Origin: Niallia alba
GTDB taxonomy: Bacteria > Bacillota > Bacilli > Bacillales > Cytobacillaceae
Reading direction: 5' to 3'
Assembly (NCBI RefSeq): GCF_012933555.1
Contig: NZ_JABBPK010000001.1
Coordinates: forward strand, 4,628,001-4,692,000
Length of the DNA: 64,000 nt
Of the stretch, positions 8,881 to 17,399 are shown piece by piece. The notes below the pieces were generated by a model that saw only the letters and a list, made by a program, of their open reading frames with translations, was not told the origin of the DNA and did no database searches. Position numbers and translations under genes: made by a program. How positions within the stretch are numbered: the stretch's first letter is position 1; each line of letters starts with the position of its first letter.

Positions 8881-8964
8881 AAGCAGACAATGGTAGTATT
8901 TCTAGCCGTAATCCTCCTCGAAATATTACCAACAATAATCCATTTCTTCTCCTTATTAAAACCG

Positions 8965-9012
8965 TTGACTTCCAGCAAAAAATATGCGACAATCCAATAG
9001 TTCGTATACGAA
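8965..9012 (+). promoter_or_regulatory. Promoter and palindromic operator of the MarR operon
   Basis: TTGACT (8965-8970) and GACAAT (8988-8993) are separated by 17 bp and predict a start near 9000. The perfect palindrome TTCGTATACGAA occupies 9001-9012, right at that start. This is the expected position for autorepression by the first gene product, a MarR-type regulator. Confidence 0.65.
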
Positions 9013-9052
9013 CAGTTCCTATAAAAACAATATGGAAGGGAGAATTATTCAG

Positions 9053-9505
9053 ATGAACGGGTCGTTAAACAATGAATTAATCCGCTCTTATGCTCGCATT
9101 AACAAAGCCTACAACCACTTAGTTCAACTTGATGCGAAAAAATTAGATCTAACAGCAGTACAACTTAAAACACTGTACAGGATTTATTTCCAGCCCAACA
9201 TCGGCATAGGAGAATTAGCTACAAAATTATCTTTAACTAAAAGCACCGTTAGCGGTATTATCGATCGACTATCCCAACGCGAATTAATCGAACGAACCAT
9301 TCCTGAAGAAAATCGTCGATCTGTCAATATCCAACTAACGGAAGAAGGACAGCAAGTCATGCAACAATATTTCGCAGGCACGTCCATTCTAGCTAACAAA
9401 GTGAGAGAAGTTATGCAGCTTCCAGAAGAAGAAATAACCAAAATCCTAGAACTAAATGGGAAAATATTAGCCATTTTAATGGAAACCGAGGAGGAACAAC
9501 AATGA
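9053..9505 (+). CDS. MarR-family transcriptional regulator
   Basis: A 150-residue winged-helix regulator of the MarR family. The recognition region reads IGELATKLSLTKSTVSGIIDRLSQRELIERTIPEENRR in segments typical of the family (helix-turn-helix then wing), and the flanking helices form the dimer interface. I chose the ATG at 9053, downstream of GGAAGGGAGAA. The in-frame ATG at 8984 lies upstream of the predicted transcription start. It overlaps the next gene by 4 bp (ATGA), so it very probably controls the HlyD-MFS efflux pump that follows. The inducing compound is unknown. Confidence 0.9.
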   Translation: MNGSLNNELIRSYARINKAYNHLVQLDAKKLDLTAVQLKTLYRIYFQPNIGIGELATKLSLTKSTVSGIIDRLSQRELIERTIPEENRRSVNIQLTEEGQQVMQQYFAGTSILANKVREVMQLPEEEITKILELNGKILAILMETEEEQQ

Positions 9506-10152
9506 ATAATAAACGCATGATCTTATTAAATATTATCCTTTTAATCGTTTTAGTTGGCGGAGGATTCGCCGGCTATTACTTCTACGATCAATCCGTATCC
9601 TATATTAAAACAGATAATGCCCAAATCGCGGGACAACAAATCAGCATCGCTTCACCAGCAACTGGAAAATTAACAGAATGGAAAGGCGAAACAGGTACCG
9701 CTTTTAACAAAAATCAAAAGATTGGTACTGTAGAAGTTGTAACAGAAACAGGTACAACTGATATGCCTATTACCGTTCCTGACAACAGCACGATTGTGCA
9801 ATCAAGCGCTGTGCCAAATACCTTTATCGCAGCAGGAACTTCCCTTGCCAAAAGCTATGATTTAGACAATCTTTGGGTTACTGCAAATGTCGATGAAACA
9901 GACATCAACAAAGTAAAAGTCGGCCAAGAAGTAGATTTATATATCGATGCTTACCCAGATACCGTATTAACAGGGAAAATAGACAGTCTAGGACTTGCAA
10001 CAGCAGGCACCTTCTCCCTTCTGCCAAGCAACAACAGCTCAGGAAACTATACAAAAGAAACACAAGTTATTCCCGTAACAATCTCTATTGATAACTACGG
10101 CGGTCTAAAACTAATCCCAGGTATGAACGTTTCCGTAAGAATTCATAAGTAG
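9502..10152 (+). CDS. HlyD-family efflux adaptor (EmrA-like)
   Basis: A 216-residue adaptor protein. One N-terminal membrane helix (about 7-27) is followed by the barrel-lipoyl region (SYIKTDNAQIAGQQISIASP, with TGKL) and a C-terminal beta-barrel (DLDNLWVTANVDETDI, VKVGQEVDLYIDAYPD, IPGMNVSVRI). The coiled-coil hairpin found in Gram-negative EmrA is absent, leaving a short form. It is translationally coupled to the MarR gene and immediately followed by the DHA2 transporter gene, with which it should form a pump. Confidence 0.9.
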   Translation: MNNKRMILLNIILLIVLVGGGFAGYYFYDQSVSYIKTDNAQIAGQQISIASPATGKLTEWKGETGTAFNKNQKIGTVEVVTETGTTDMPITVPDNSTIVQSSAVPNTFIAAGTSLAKSYDLDNLWVTANVDETDINKVKVGQEVDLYIDAYPDTVLTGKIDSLGLATAGTFSLLPSNNSSGNYTKETQVIPVTISIDNYGGLKLIPGMNVSVRIHK

Positions 10153-10161
10153 GTGATGGAT

Positions 10162-12054
10162 ATGACCACTTACATCACAAGCTATATTATAGGAAGCCTA
10201 CTTCTCCTACTAATCATCAATCTTTTTTTACGAAAAAAGAAGACAGTAGCTAAACCAGACAGCGTAATAGAAGATGCTAAGAGGGAAAACGACATTCCGT
10301 CATCCCTTGAAAAAGCGGATATGGTGGAACCGGTAAAACCGTCTAAGGAAGTTGATATGGGAGAACACGCGGAGGCTATGAATGAGGAAGCTGATAAAGC
10401 GAAGCCTGACATAGAAGATGGCGTAGCCGAAGCTATGGAATCTAATAAAGCAATAGCGGACGAAGAGGATCACCTAGCTGAAGCTAAAGAATCCAAGACA
10501 AAAGCTCCTTATAAACCATTAGAAACTACCGAAGAAATAAACCGCAGCAAAGTAATTGTCGCCTTAATGCTAGGTGCGTTTGTTGCGATTCTTAACCAGA
10601 CTTTATTAAATGTGGCAATTCCACATATTATGAATGATTTAAATGTATCAACAAGCACGGTCCAATGGCTATCCACTGGATATATGCTGACAAATGGCGT
10701 GTTTATTCCAATCACCCCATTTTTGATTAATAAACTAGGCACAAGGAAATTACTTATTGCGGCGATTTCCGCTTTTACGATTGGTTCTGTTGTTTGTGCT
10801 ACCTCTGTTGGATTTTCGATGCTATTAATCGGACGCATCATCCAAGCAGCAGGTGCAGGTTTATTAATGCCACTTTTAATGACCGTCTTTTTAATTATTT
10901 TCCCGCCAGAAAAACGCGGAACAGCAATGGGGATCATGGGTGTTGTAATGATTTTCGCCCCTGCCATCGGTCCAACGTTATCAGGCTGGTTAATTGGTCA
11001 CTATTCTTGGAGAGTGTTATTCGAGCTTGTAATTCCAATTGGTATTCTCGATTTAATTATCGCAATTGCATGGATGAAAGATGTAACAAAAGTTTCAAAT
11101 CCAGTCTTTGATACAATCGGCTTTATTACTTGTACAGTCGGTCTAGGCTCCTTGCTTTACGGATTTAGTGAGGCTGGGAATAACGGCTGGGACAGCAAAG
11201 TTGTCGTTCTTTCTCTAATAATTGGTGTTATCTTCTTATGCCTGTTCGTCTGGAGAGAACTTACAACCGATGCTCCTATGGTCGACTTACGTGTATTCAA
11301 ATATAGTATCTTTACTTTAACAACATTAATAAGCATGATTGTAAATATGGCAATGTTTGCAGCAATGCTGCTTTTACCAATTTACTTGCAAAATATCCGC
11401 GGATTCACTGCACTAGATTCCGGATTATTAATGTTACCAGGTGCGATTATCATGGGGATTATGTCGCCGATTGCTGGAAAACTCTTTGACCGCTTTGGCG
11501 CCAGACCGCTTGCAATTATCGGTTTAATTATTACGGTGCTCACTACATGGGGATTCACACAATTAACGATGCAAACATCCTATTCCCATTTAATGATGCT
11601 TCATATTTTCCGGATGTTTGGTATGTCCTTTATTATGATGACCGTTATGACAGAAGGAATGAATCAACTTCCATTAAGCTTAACAAGCCACGGTACTGCT
11701 GTCTCCAATACAGCAAGAACTGTAGCAGGAAGTATCGGTACCGCCTTTTTAATTACAGTCATGACAAATCGCACAGCCTTTCATTTAGATAACTATAACA
11801 ATATTATCTCTTCAGCAAATCCCTATATCGCAGAGAAGTTTGCACAGCTGGGTCAAGGTTTAGCAGGCCTTACTGGATTACCAACAGGAGCTGGCCAAAC
11901 CTTAGCTATTTCCACTATCTATGGAAAAGCAGCACAAGCATCTACGATTAGCGGCATTAACGACGCCTTTATTGTGGCAACGATTATTGCTAGTGTTGCA
12001 TTGGTTCTATCGTTCTTTATCCGAAGAGCTAATACAGGTTCGAAAGAGAATTAA
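10162..12054 (+). CDS. DHA2-family MFS drug exporter with N-terminal extension
   Basis: A 630-residue transporter of the 14-helix DHA2 (EmrB/QacA) class. Family motifs include LNQTLLNVAIPHIM in the first core helix, GRIIQAAGAGLLMPL, and APAIGPTLSGWLIG (motif C, typical of antiporters). It carries an unusual first 130 residues: an extra helix (about 5-24) followed by a roughly 100-residue acidic, Glu/Ala/Lys-rich linker before the normal core begins at SKVIVALMLGAFV. I prefer the ATG at 10162, six bases after GTAGGTG; ATG at 10156 is also possible. It is the last gene of the MarR-HlyD-MFS operon and is followed by a clear terminator. The substrate is unknown. Confidence 0.92.
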   Translation: MTTYITSYIIGSLLLLLIINLFLRKKKTVAKPDSVIEDAKRENDIPSSLEKADMVEPVKPSKEVDMGEHAEAMNEEADKAKPDIEDGVAEAMESNKAIADEEDHLAEAKESKTKAPYKPLETTEEINRSKVIVALMLGAFVAILNQTLLNVAIPHIMNDLNVSTSTVQWLSTGYMLTNGVFIPITPFLINKLGTRKLLIAAISAFTIGSVVCATSVGFSMLLIGRIIQAAGAGLLMPLLMTVFLIIFPPEKRGTAMGIMGVVMIFAPAIGPTLSGWLIGHYSWRVLFELVIPIGILDLIIAIAWMKDVTKVSNPVFDTIGFITCTVGLGSLLYGFSEAGNNGWDSKVVVLSLIIGVIFLCLFVWRELTTDAPMVDLRVFKYSIFTLTTLISMIVNMAMFAAMLLLPIYLQNIRGFTALDSGLLMLPGAIIMGIMSPIAGKLFDRFGARPLAIIGLIITVLTTWGFTQLTMQTSYSHLMMLHIFRMFGMSFIMMTVMTEGMNQLPLSLTSHGTAVSNTARTVAGSIGTAFLITVMTNRTAFHLDNYNNIISSANPYIAEKFAQLGQGLAGLTGLPTGAGQTLAISTIYGKAAQASTISGINDAFIVATIIASVALVLSFFIRRANTGSKEN

Positions 12055-12060
12055 ATTTGA

Positions 12061-12098
12061 AAAATCCCGAGACATTGCGTGATGCTTCGGGATTTTTT
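12061..12098 (+). terminator. Terminator of the efflux operon
   Basis: AAAATCCCGA pairs with TCGGGATTTTTT, with a T6 tract, directly after the MFS stop codon. Confidence 0.9.
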
Positions 12099-12103
12099 GG
12101 CGT

Positions 12104-12700
12104 AGGTATGGGGACTGAGATTTTATGAAGGTCATTTTTACTTAGGGTTGCCTTAAAAGTGGGGTTCATTTCTTTTATGAACGCCACTTTTTTCAAGGAT
12201 TGCCTTGAATCTGGTTTTCATTTTCTTGATGAACCCCACTTTTTTCGGAGGTTAGCTTAAAAGTGGGGTTCATTTCTTTTATGAACACCACTTTTTTCGA
12301 GGGTTGCCTTAAAAGTGGGGTTCATTTCTTTTATGAACGCCACTTTTTTCGAGGGTTGCCTTAAATCTGGCTTTCATTCCCTTGATGAACGCGACTTTCC
12401 TCGAAGGTTACCTTAAATCTGGCTTTCATTTCTTTAATGAACACCACTTTTTCGGGGATTACCTTGAATCTGGTTTTCATTTTCTTGATGAACCCCACTT
12501 TCTTCCGGGATTGCCTTAAAAGTGGCTTTCATTCCCTTGATGAACGCCACTTTCCTCGAAGGTTACCTTAAATCTGGCTTTCATTTCTTTTATGAACACC
12601 ACTTTTTCGGGGATTACCTTAAATCTGGCTTTCATTCCCTTGATGAACGCCACTTTCTTCCGGGATTACCTTAAAAGTGGCTTTCATCTCTAATGATCAC
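12104..12700. repeat. 52-bp tandem hairpin array
   Basis: About twelve units repeat with a period of 52 bp. ATGA cores fall at 12125, 12177, 12229, 12281, 12333, 12385 and 12437, then with slips of one or two bases up to 12693. Each unit has an imperfect inverted repeat, AAAGTGG-GTTCAT against ATGAAC-CCACTTT, separated by six to eight bases, then a variable TTCGAGGGTTGCCTT-type spacer. Two versions of the left arm occur: AAAAGTGG and AAATCTGG. The same family recurs at 51385-52015 and as a relic at 22935-23012. Bases 12701-12805 hold only an AT-rich possible promoter. Confidence 0.92.
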
Positions 12701-12805
12701 CTTTTTCAACGCGGATTCCCCTTAAACTATTTCATACTTTATCCCATTTTCACATTTTATATAATATTGTATATTTAATGTAAACTATTTCCTTAAGAAA
12801 AGGTG

Positions 12806-12976
12806 ATGAAAATTAATAGATTCTATTACGCAACTATAGTGACCATCTTTCTTTTAATTTTAGTTAGTGTAGATATGATTACAGAGATAGTTTTTGTGAT
12901 TGTATTTATTCCATTGAGCATTTGGATGCTGTTTATTGGCATAGCTGAATTTAAAAAAACTTTTAAGATAAAATAG
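12806..12976 (+). CDS. Small two-helix membrane protein
   Basis: A 56-residue open frame beginning MKINRFYYAT and ending EFKKTFKIK. It has two hydrophobic segments (about 8-21 and 26-46) and a basic C-terminus, typical of small Bacillus membrane proteins. AAAGGTG lies just before the ATG, closer than usual. An AT-rich promoter-like stretch with TATAAT is found about 50 bp upstream. I recognise no family. It stands alone between the 52-bp array and the convergent oxidoreductase gene. Confidence 0.5.
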   Translation: MKINRFYYATIVTIFLLILVSVDMITEIVFVIVFIPLSIWMLFIGIAEFKKTFKIK

Positions 12977-13009
12977 CTCTCCTGCACTAAACAAACTTCC
13001 TCTCCCAAA

Positions 13010-13043
13010 ACAAAAAAGAAGCACCTCCTAACGAGGTGCTTCT
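13010..13043 (-). terminator. Terminator of the Gfo/Idh/MocA gene
   Basis: On the minus strand AGAAGCACCTC pairs with GAGGTGCTTCT and is followed by TTTTTTG. The hairpin includes the stop codon of the oxidoreductase. Confidence 0.85.
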
Positions 13044-14020
13044 CCTCCATAATATCCCTTAATCAACTGATCCATTACCCAGTTTGTTCTTGCCCCACTA
13101 ATTCCAGTGCTTGGACTAGTACCTTTTCCAGTTAACTCATCCACCATTAACTGAATCAAATGTTGCTGAATGTGACGGGGATTTTCGATTACCCACTCTT
13201 CCGTTGTCTCTGGTGTTGTTAATGTAATGGGACCATTGCCAAAGGTTGCGAAGGTTAATTTGCCTTTGCTTCCAATGATTTCATTTTCATCGATGTGGTC
13301 ATGGGCACTGAAACACCATGTGCCTGTTCCTTGAATACCTGACTCAAATAGATAACTGCCTGTCACTATATCTTCTGCTTGATAGCTGCCATTTTGATTG
13401 GTTGCGAATCCTTTCGCTTCTTTAATTGGACCTAGTAGAAAATCTAGGATATCCAATGTATGGCTTGCTAGATCAAGGAAAAGACCACCGCCTGCAAGTT
13501 CTGGTTGCACTCTCCATGCTTGATCGTCCTTTAAGGCAGGTTGATATTGAATCGTTCGCACAAATCGAATATCCCCTAATACACCACTATCAATAATTTC
13601 TTTTATTTTAAGAAAACGAGGAAGTGCTCGTCGATAATAAGCGACAAATAAAGGGACATCTGCTTGTTTACATGCTTCAATCATCTCTAGGCATTCTTGA
13701 TAATTTCTTGCCATCGGTTTTTCTACATACACTGGTTTGCCTGCTTTTGCGGCAAGGATTGTGTATTCTTTATGAAAAGCTGGTGGAGTAGCGACGTAAA
13801 CCGCGTCTACTTCTGGATCGTTGATCAAGGCTTCCGCATTGTCATACCATTTTGGAACATTATGACGCTCGGCATAATCCTTTGCCAATTCTCCATTTCT
13901 TCGCATGACTGCGACTAGCTTTGAATTTTCTGCTAATTGAAAGCCTGGTCCACTCTTAACCTCTGTTACATCTCCACAGCCAATAATTCCCCAACGAACT
14001 TCATTTTCTATCAATTTCAT
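13028..14020 (-). CDS. Gfo/Idh/MocA-family oxidoreductase
   Basis: A 330-residue NAD(P)-dependent oxidoreductase. The Rossmann region near the N-terminus reads WGIIGCGDVTEVKSGPGF, and the family EKP motif follows in VYVEKPMARN. The C-terminal half is the substrate-binding alpha/beta domain (LDLASHTLDILDFLLGPI). Family members act on sugars, inositols or glucose-fructose pairs; the substrate is not evident here. The ATG follows AAAGGGAGGTG. The gene seems to be its own transcription unit, ending in an efficient-looking terminator. Confidence 0.92.
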   Translation of the reverse strand: MKLIENEVRWGIIGCGDVTEVKSGPGFQLAENSKLVAVMRRNGELAKDYAERHNVPKWYDNAEALINDPEVDAVYVATPPAFHKEYTILAAKAGKPVYVEKPMARNYQECLEMIEACKQADVPLFVAYYRRALPRFLKIKEIIDSGVLGDIRFVRTIQYQPALKDDQAWRVQPELAGGGLFLDLASHTLDILDFLLGPIKEAKGFATNQNGSYQAEDIVTGSYLFESGIQGTGTWCFSAHDHIDENEIIGSKGKLTFATFGNGPITLTTPETTEEWVIENPRHIQQHLIQLMVDELTGKGTSPSTGISGARTNWVMDQLIKGYYGGEAPR

Positions 14021-14098
14021 TTTTATTTTTCACCTCCCTTTCTTATTCGCTATTCTATTTTTAAAACCCTTTATTTTTTATAAATATGTCTAGTCAAT

Positions 14099-15007
14099 TC
14101 AAATTTTTATTACTTGCCCAGTATAAATAAGATTAATATTCTTTATCTGTGGATTCTTTGCTTGGATTGCTGAAATAGTGGTACCATATGTTTTGGCGAT
14201 TTTCGTTAATGTTTCGCCACTTGAGACAATATGGATCGTTTCTTCTTGTGGGTTAATCCAAGATCCGGGCTTTCCTGCTACCGTTGTAACATTTATCATC
14301 CCTTGTGAGGTATTAAAAATCGTATATGTTCCTGGTTTGACGGTTCCTCTTTTATTTTGACCAGATTTGGCATCTGCCGCTGTCAGGAATGCATCAGTTT
14401 CTTGTCGTACCGTATACTTACTCGTCAGTACCACTTCTGTTCCCCAATATCCAGGCTCTTGCATAATTCGATTTCGGTCGATATTAACGCCTTCTATGAT
14501 AATATTATTTTCATGTTGATACATATGAATGAAGGGAGCGATTTCTCCGCGCGACCACGCATAAGTTTGCCAAAAATAATCAGCATAATCCCGCAATGCG
14601 TACATCACTGCATAGGAACCATATATCCCTACTTTATATGACCTTAACTGTTTTTTTATTGCTGAAAAATAAGCTTGAATTAGCTGCATTTGCTTCCCTG
14701 CCACATCACAATCAACGGCAAAATAGATGGCCGTTCCCTCAGGTTGCCCGACTGCCTTCGCCCACTTTTCTGCATCCTTTCCATCCACTATTCCCTGCTT
14801 TTCCGTAAAATAAGAAAGTTTATTAGCGCTTTTTTGAAAAATACTAATTAGTTTTATTCCTGTCTTTTGGATAATCTCTGCCTCTTTCTTGTCAAATGAC
14901 TTCCAGCTGTCTCCTAAATATCGTGCCGCATAGCGGAATCCTGCTCCTTTTAAATCCTTTGCCATTTTCTCTGTTAATTTGGTAGCACAATCAAATCCTA
15001 GTGTCAT
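14099..15007 (-). CDS. DUF1906 glycosidase-like protein with LysM domain
   Basis: A 302-residue protein. The N-terminal 210 residues match the DUF1906 (GH25-like TIM barrel) domain: LGFDCATKLTEKMAKDL, RYAARYLGD, IYFAVDCDV and GIYGSYAVM. The C-terminus is a LysM peptidoglycan-binding module (HIVSSGETLTKIAKTYGTTI, then NLIYTGQVIKI). No signal peptide is visible, so release may depend on lysis or on mother-cell or spore location; that is inference. I chose ATG 15007 after AAAGGAGTG. A cell wall or spore cortex role is likely, but hydrolase activity is not proven for the family. Confidence 0.88.
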   Translation of the reverse strand: MTLGFDCATKLTEKMAKDLKGAGFRYAARYLGDSWKSFDKKEAEIIQKTGIKLISIFQKSANKLSYFTEKQGIVDGKDAEKWAKAVGQPEGTAIYFAVDCDVAGKQMQLIQAYFSAIKKQLRSYKVGIYGSYAVMYALRDYADYFWQTYAWSRGEIAPFIHMYQHENNIIIEGVNIDRNRIMQEPGYWGTEVVLTSKYTVRQETDAFLTAADAKSGQNKRGTVKPGTYTIFNTSQGMINVTTVAGKPGSWINPQEETIHIVSSGETLTKIAKTYGTTISAIQAKNPQIKNINLIYTGQVIKI

Positions 15008-15071
15008 CTTTATCACTCCTTTTTCTTTTTATATAGAAAAAAAGCTAATAAAAGGTCAGCTGAATTTTGGC

Positions 15072-15091
15072 TTGTAACAGAAATGTTACCT
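15072..15091. promoter_or_regulatory. Inverted repeat between divergent genes
   Basis: GTAACA and TGTTAC form an inverted repeat (GTAACAGAAATGTTAC, 15074-15089) in the short region between the LysM gene and the LOV-STAS gene. It lies 60 to 80 bp before each start codon and may be a regulator site. No family is assigned. Confidence 0.35.
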
Positions 15092-15151
15092 GCTCATCCA
15101 TGTCGCCAATCCTTGAAACTGTTATACTGGAAGAAGAAAGGGGCGACTAAA

Positions 15152-15949
15152 GTGAGACAATATGATTATTCACAGATTTTCCGAGATACATTTATCAAAG
15201 AAGCTATCGACCGTGTCGGTGCAGGGATTGTCATTACAGACCCTAGCTTAGAAGATAATCCTATTATTTATGTCAATAAAGGCTTTGAAACACTAACCAA
15301 CTATCAAGCGGTTGATATTTTAGGAAAGAACTGTCGTTTTTTACAACAAGGAGCCAAAGATCAGCCCCAGCTTCAACACCTTCGAAATGCGATTGCGAAG
15401 AAAGAATCCATTGTGGTTACAATAAAGAATTATCGAAAAAATGGAGAAATGTTCTGGAATGAACTGTCGCTCTATCCTATCTATATTGGTGAGGAAAAGA
15501 AGTTATTCTTTGTCGGCATTCAAAAAGATATTACCGTTCAAAAGGAATCCGAGCAGCTTATTAAGGAATACATAGATGAAATTAATAACTTATCGACACC
15601 AATTATTTCTGTGCAAAAAAATGCCTCTGTTCTTCCCCTTATCGGCAATTTAACCGAAGAACGTTTTAGCCAGATGGTCACCAATATTGCGGAATATGCC
15701 GCTAGAACAAAAGAAAACTATTTTATAATCGATTTACAAGGACTGCTTAAATATGATGAAACTGTTCAACAAGGAATTATCCGGATTAAAGATATCCTTG
15801 CGCTCATGGGCACAGAACTAATTATTACCGGTATGCAAGTCAACATGGCAATTGATACGATTGAATATACATATGGAAAGAAGTTAAATATGCGTGTTTA
15901 CCCAACATGTCGGGATGCGCTTGAAGCTATTTCAGCTACTGATGCTTGA
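15152..15949 (+). CDS. ytvA: LOV-STAS blue-light photoreceptor (YtvA-like)
   Basis: A 265-residue protein with a flavin-binding LOV (PAS) domain followed by a STAS domain, the arrangement and length of Bacillus YtvA (261). The photoactive cysteine is in GKNCRFLQ, followed by the NYRKNGEMFWNEL strands. The linker helix (EYIDEINNLSTPIISV) leads into the STAS domain (NYFIIDLQGLLKYDE, TELIITGMQ). YtvA senses blue light through a flavin-cysteine adduct and feeds into the SigB stress stressosome. I chose the GTG at 15152, nine bases after AAAGGGG; the ATG at 15083 falls in the regulatory region. A hairpin follows. Confidence 0.9.
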   Translation: MRQYDYSQIFRDTFIKEAIDRVGAGIVITDPSLEDNPIIYVNKGFETLTNYQAVDILGKNCRFLQQGAKDQPQLQHLRNAIAKKESIVVTIKNYRKNGEMFWNELSLYPIYIGEEKKLFFVGIQKDITVQKESEQLIKEYIDEINNLSTPIISVQKNASVLPLIGNLTEERFSQMVTNIAEYAARTKENYFIIDLQGLLKYDETVQQGIIRIKDILALMGTELIITGMQVNMAIDTIEYTYGKKLNMRVYPTCRDALEAISATDA

Positions 15950-15954
15950 ATAAT

Positions 15955-15998
15955 AATCACCCTTTCTTCTCACACTAAGAAAAAAAGGGTGATTTTTT
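15955..15998 (+). terminator. Terminator, or SD-sequestering hairpin, after the LOV-STAS gene
   Basis: AATCACCCTTTCTT pairs with AAGAAAAAAAGGGTGATT and is followed by TTTTTT. The right arm also contains the AAAGGGTG ribosome binding site of the small frame beginning at 15999. Confidence 0.75.
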
Positions 15999-16166
15999 AT
16001 GACTAATTTTCTGCTGACGAATTTATTCTCTACCTTTCTCTTGCACCGTAATTTGCAGTGGCATCGCAAGCTTGTTTGGATAGCTATCCCGTTGTTTTTT
16101 CTATTTATGATTGTTCAAGCTAAATATATTGTTAATCGGTTGAAAAAGAATACCTTTCATTTTTAA
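15999..16166 (+). CDS. Possible small membrane protein
   Basis: A 55-residue frame beginning MTNFLLTNLF with one strong hydrophobic helix (about 26-41) and a basic C-terminus (VNRLKKNTFHF). AAAGGGTG lies eight bases upstream of the ATG, a good ribosome binding site, but it sits in the right arm of a terminator-like hairpin. Expression therefore depends on read-through or on a promoter inside the hairpin. No family is recognised. A chance frame cannot be excluded. Confidence 0.35.
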   Translation: MTNFLLTNLFSTFLLHRNLQWHRKLVWIAIPLFFLFMIVQAKYIVNRLKKNTFHF

Positions 16167-16278
16167 ATCTATGGGGAACAGGGATAAAATCCTTTCGCCT
16201 TTCTCCGCTAAATCTCTATTGATTATGTTTCCGTTTACATGTATAACTATCATATAGACATGAAAAAGGGTGAACATA

Positions 16279-16863
16279 TTGAATAATAAGATTATACTTT
16301 TCATCAACACAGTCGCTCAGTATACGACTGCTGGGTTTTATTTTTGGATATATCTTTTTCGTGGCGGTCTAGTGTATGGCTTAGTTCCTGCTGGCATTGG
16401 TCTGATTCATAGCATGGAGAGCATTCATAACGAGGTAGAATATAGCATTCGTATTGCCTTCGAGGAGGCTTACCAGAAACATAAAGATAATAAATCGCTT
16501 TCCTTTATTGTCTTTTTTCTTACCATTATTAGTCTGATTTCGGTTTACTATTCTTTAATTGTGGTGAGCCCAGTACTTGGCTTTTTTCAATTCCCACTTG
16601 TTTTCTTCACTTTTTTTGCATGGATTTATTATATTTACTGCATCTATTTTCTTGCTGATCCTCCGAGGGGCAATGGGGAGAAAAAATGGATTTATGCCCT
16701 TGCATTTGACACATGTATTCGTCGTTTCTTTAATAGCATTATCATTCTCGCAACATTAATTGCAATTAGTTTTCTCGTTCGTATTAATTTGCTAGTATTC
16801 ATCTTCTTTGCTCCGCCACTGACGATTTTTTTGACAAAATATATTGTGCCTAAGGTGAAATAA
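16279..16863 (+). CDS. DUF624-like (YesL-like) membrane protein
   Basis: A protein of about 195 residues with four or five hydrophobic segments and a short basic C-terminus. The pattern (early amphipathic helix, central KDNKSLSFIVFFLT after an acidic loop, then paired helices) recalls the DUF624/YesL proteins often found beside sugar ABC transporters, but similarity is weak. I chose a TTG start at 16279, seven bases after AAAGGGTGAA; a GTG at 16270 is the alternative. The gene ends next to the element containing the IS110 insertion and 2.2 kb from a sugar ABC operon. Confidence 0.6.
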   Translation: MNNKIILFINTVAQYTTAGFYFWIYLFRGGLVYGLVPAGIGLIHSMESIHNEVEYSIRIAFEEAYQKHKDNKSLSFIVFFLTIISLISVYYSLIVVSPVLGFFQFPLVFFTFFAWIYYIYCIYFLADPPRGNGEKKWIYALAFDTCIRRFFNSIIILATLIAISFLVRINLLVFIFFAPPLTIFLTKYIVPKVK

Positions 16864-17014
16864 ACCAAAAGAGGATGGGACATAACTAAATAGATACTCT
16901 GTAAAGACGAACAATTTCTAATATAGCTAGTAAATAGCGGCTGCTTTCGCATACTTTTTACAAGAGGAAATATAATTAGTTGGAAAAACAGAGCAGCCGG
17001 AATACACGAAGACT

Positions 17015-17399
17015 CCCTCCGGAAAAGTTGATATACCAACGTTTGTAGTAGATTATTGGTGAAATAAAAAATTTTTTTTAACTTATTTCAGACTTATCAC
17101 AGGTGGTTTTCCCCATTTTATAAAATAACTGGGAATGAAGAAGACGCTTCGCTAGAGTCAATAGGGATTAATTGACAAAGGTACATTATTTGATGCACTT
17201 TGGTCTCTACTATTCTTACGAGAACGTACCCTCCCATGTCTCTTAGCGTCGCGCGCTTACATTCCTTCGTTTGGTTTCATCATAAGGTAGAGGCTGGCAT
17301 CCTGCTCCTATATAGACTCTAAGTCATATGTCTTTTTATAAGCCAGCTACTGTGTCATCTTGTGAATTATTTTTTACATTAAGCTCTACCTTGGATATG
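17015..17399 (-). ncRNA. Candidate bridge/seek RNA region of the IS
   Basis: This 385-bp non-coding end lies 3' of the transposase and is the longer of the two non-coding ends. In the IS1111 subgroup of IS110 elements the guide RNA that specifies target and donor is encoded downstream of the transposase, so this is where it would be expected. I see short local inverted repeats but cannot define the RNA limits or its guide loops by eye. Confidence 0.35.

Noticed and set aside
12104-12700. CRISPR array (regular 52-bp spacing)
   Set aside because: Units are imperfect throughout, spacers are related rather than unique, and no cas gene is nearby.
12826-13050. 74-codon minus-strand frame overlapping the oxidoreductase 3' end
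   Set aside because: It is antisense to the better-supported 56-residue plus-strand frame and crosses a terminator.
14178-14641. Two plus-strand frames inside the LysM protein gene
   Set aside because: They are antisense to a well-supported coding region and have no family resemblance.
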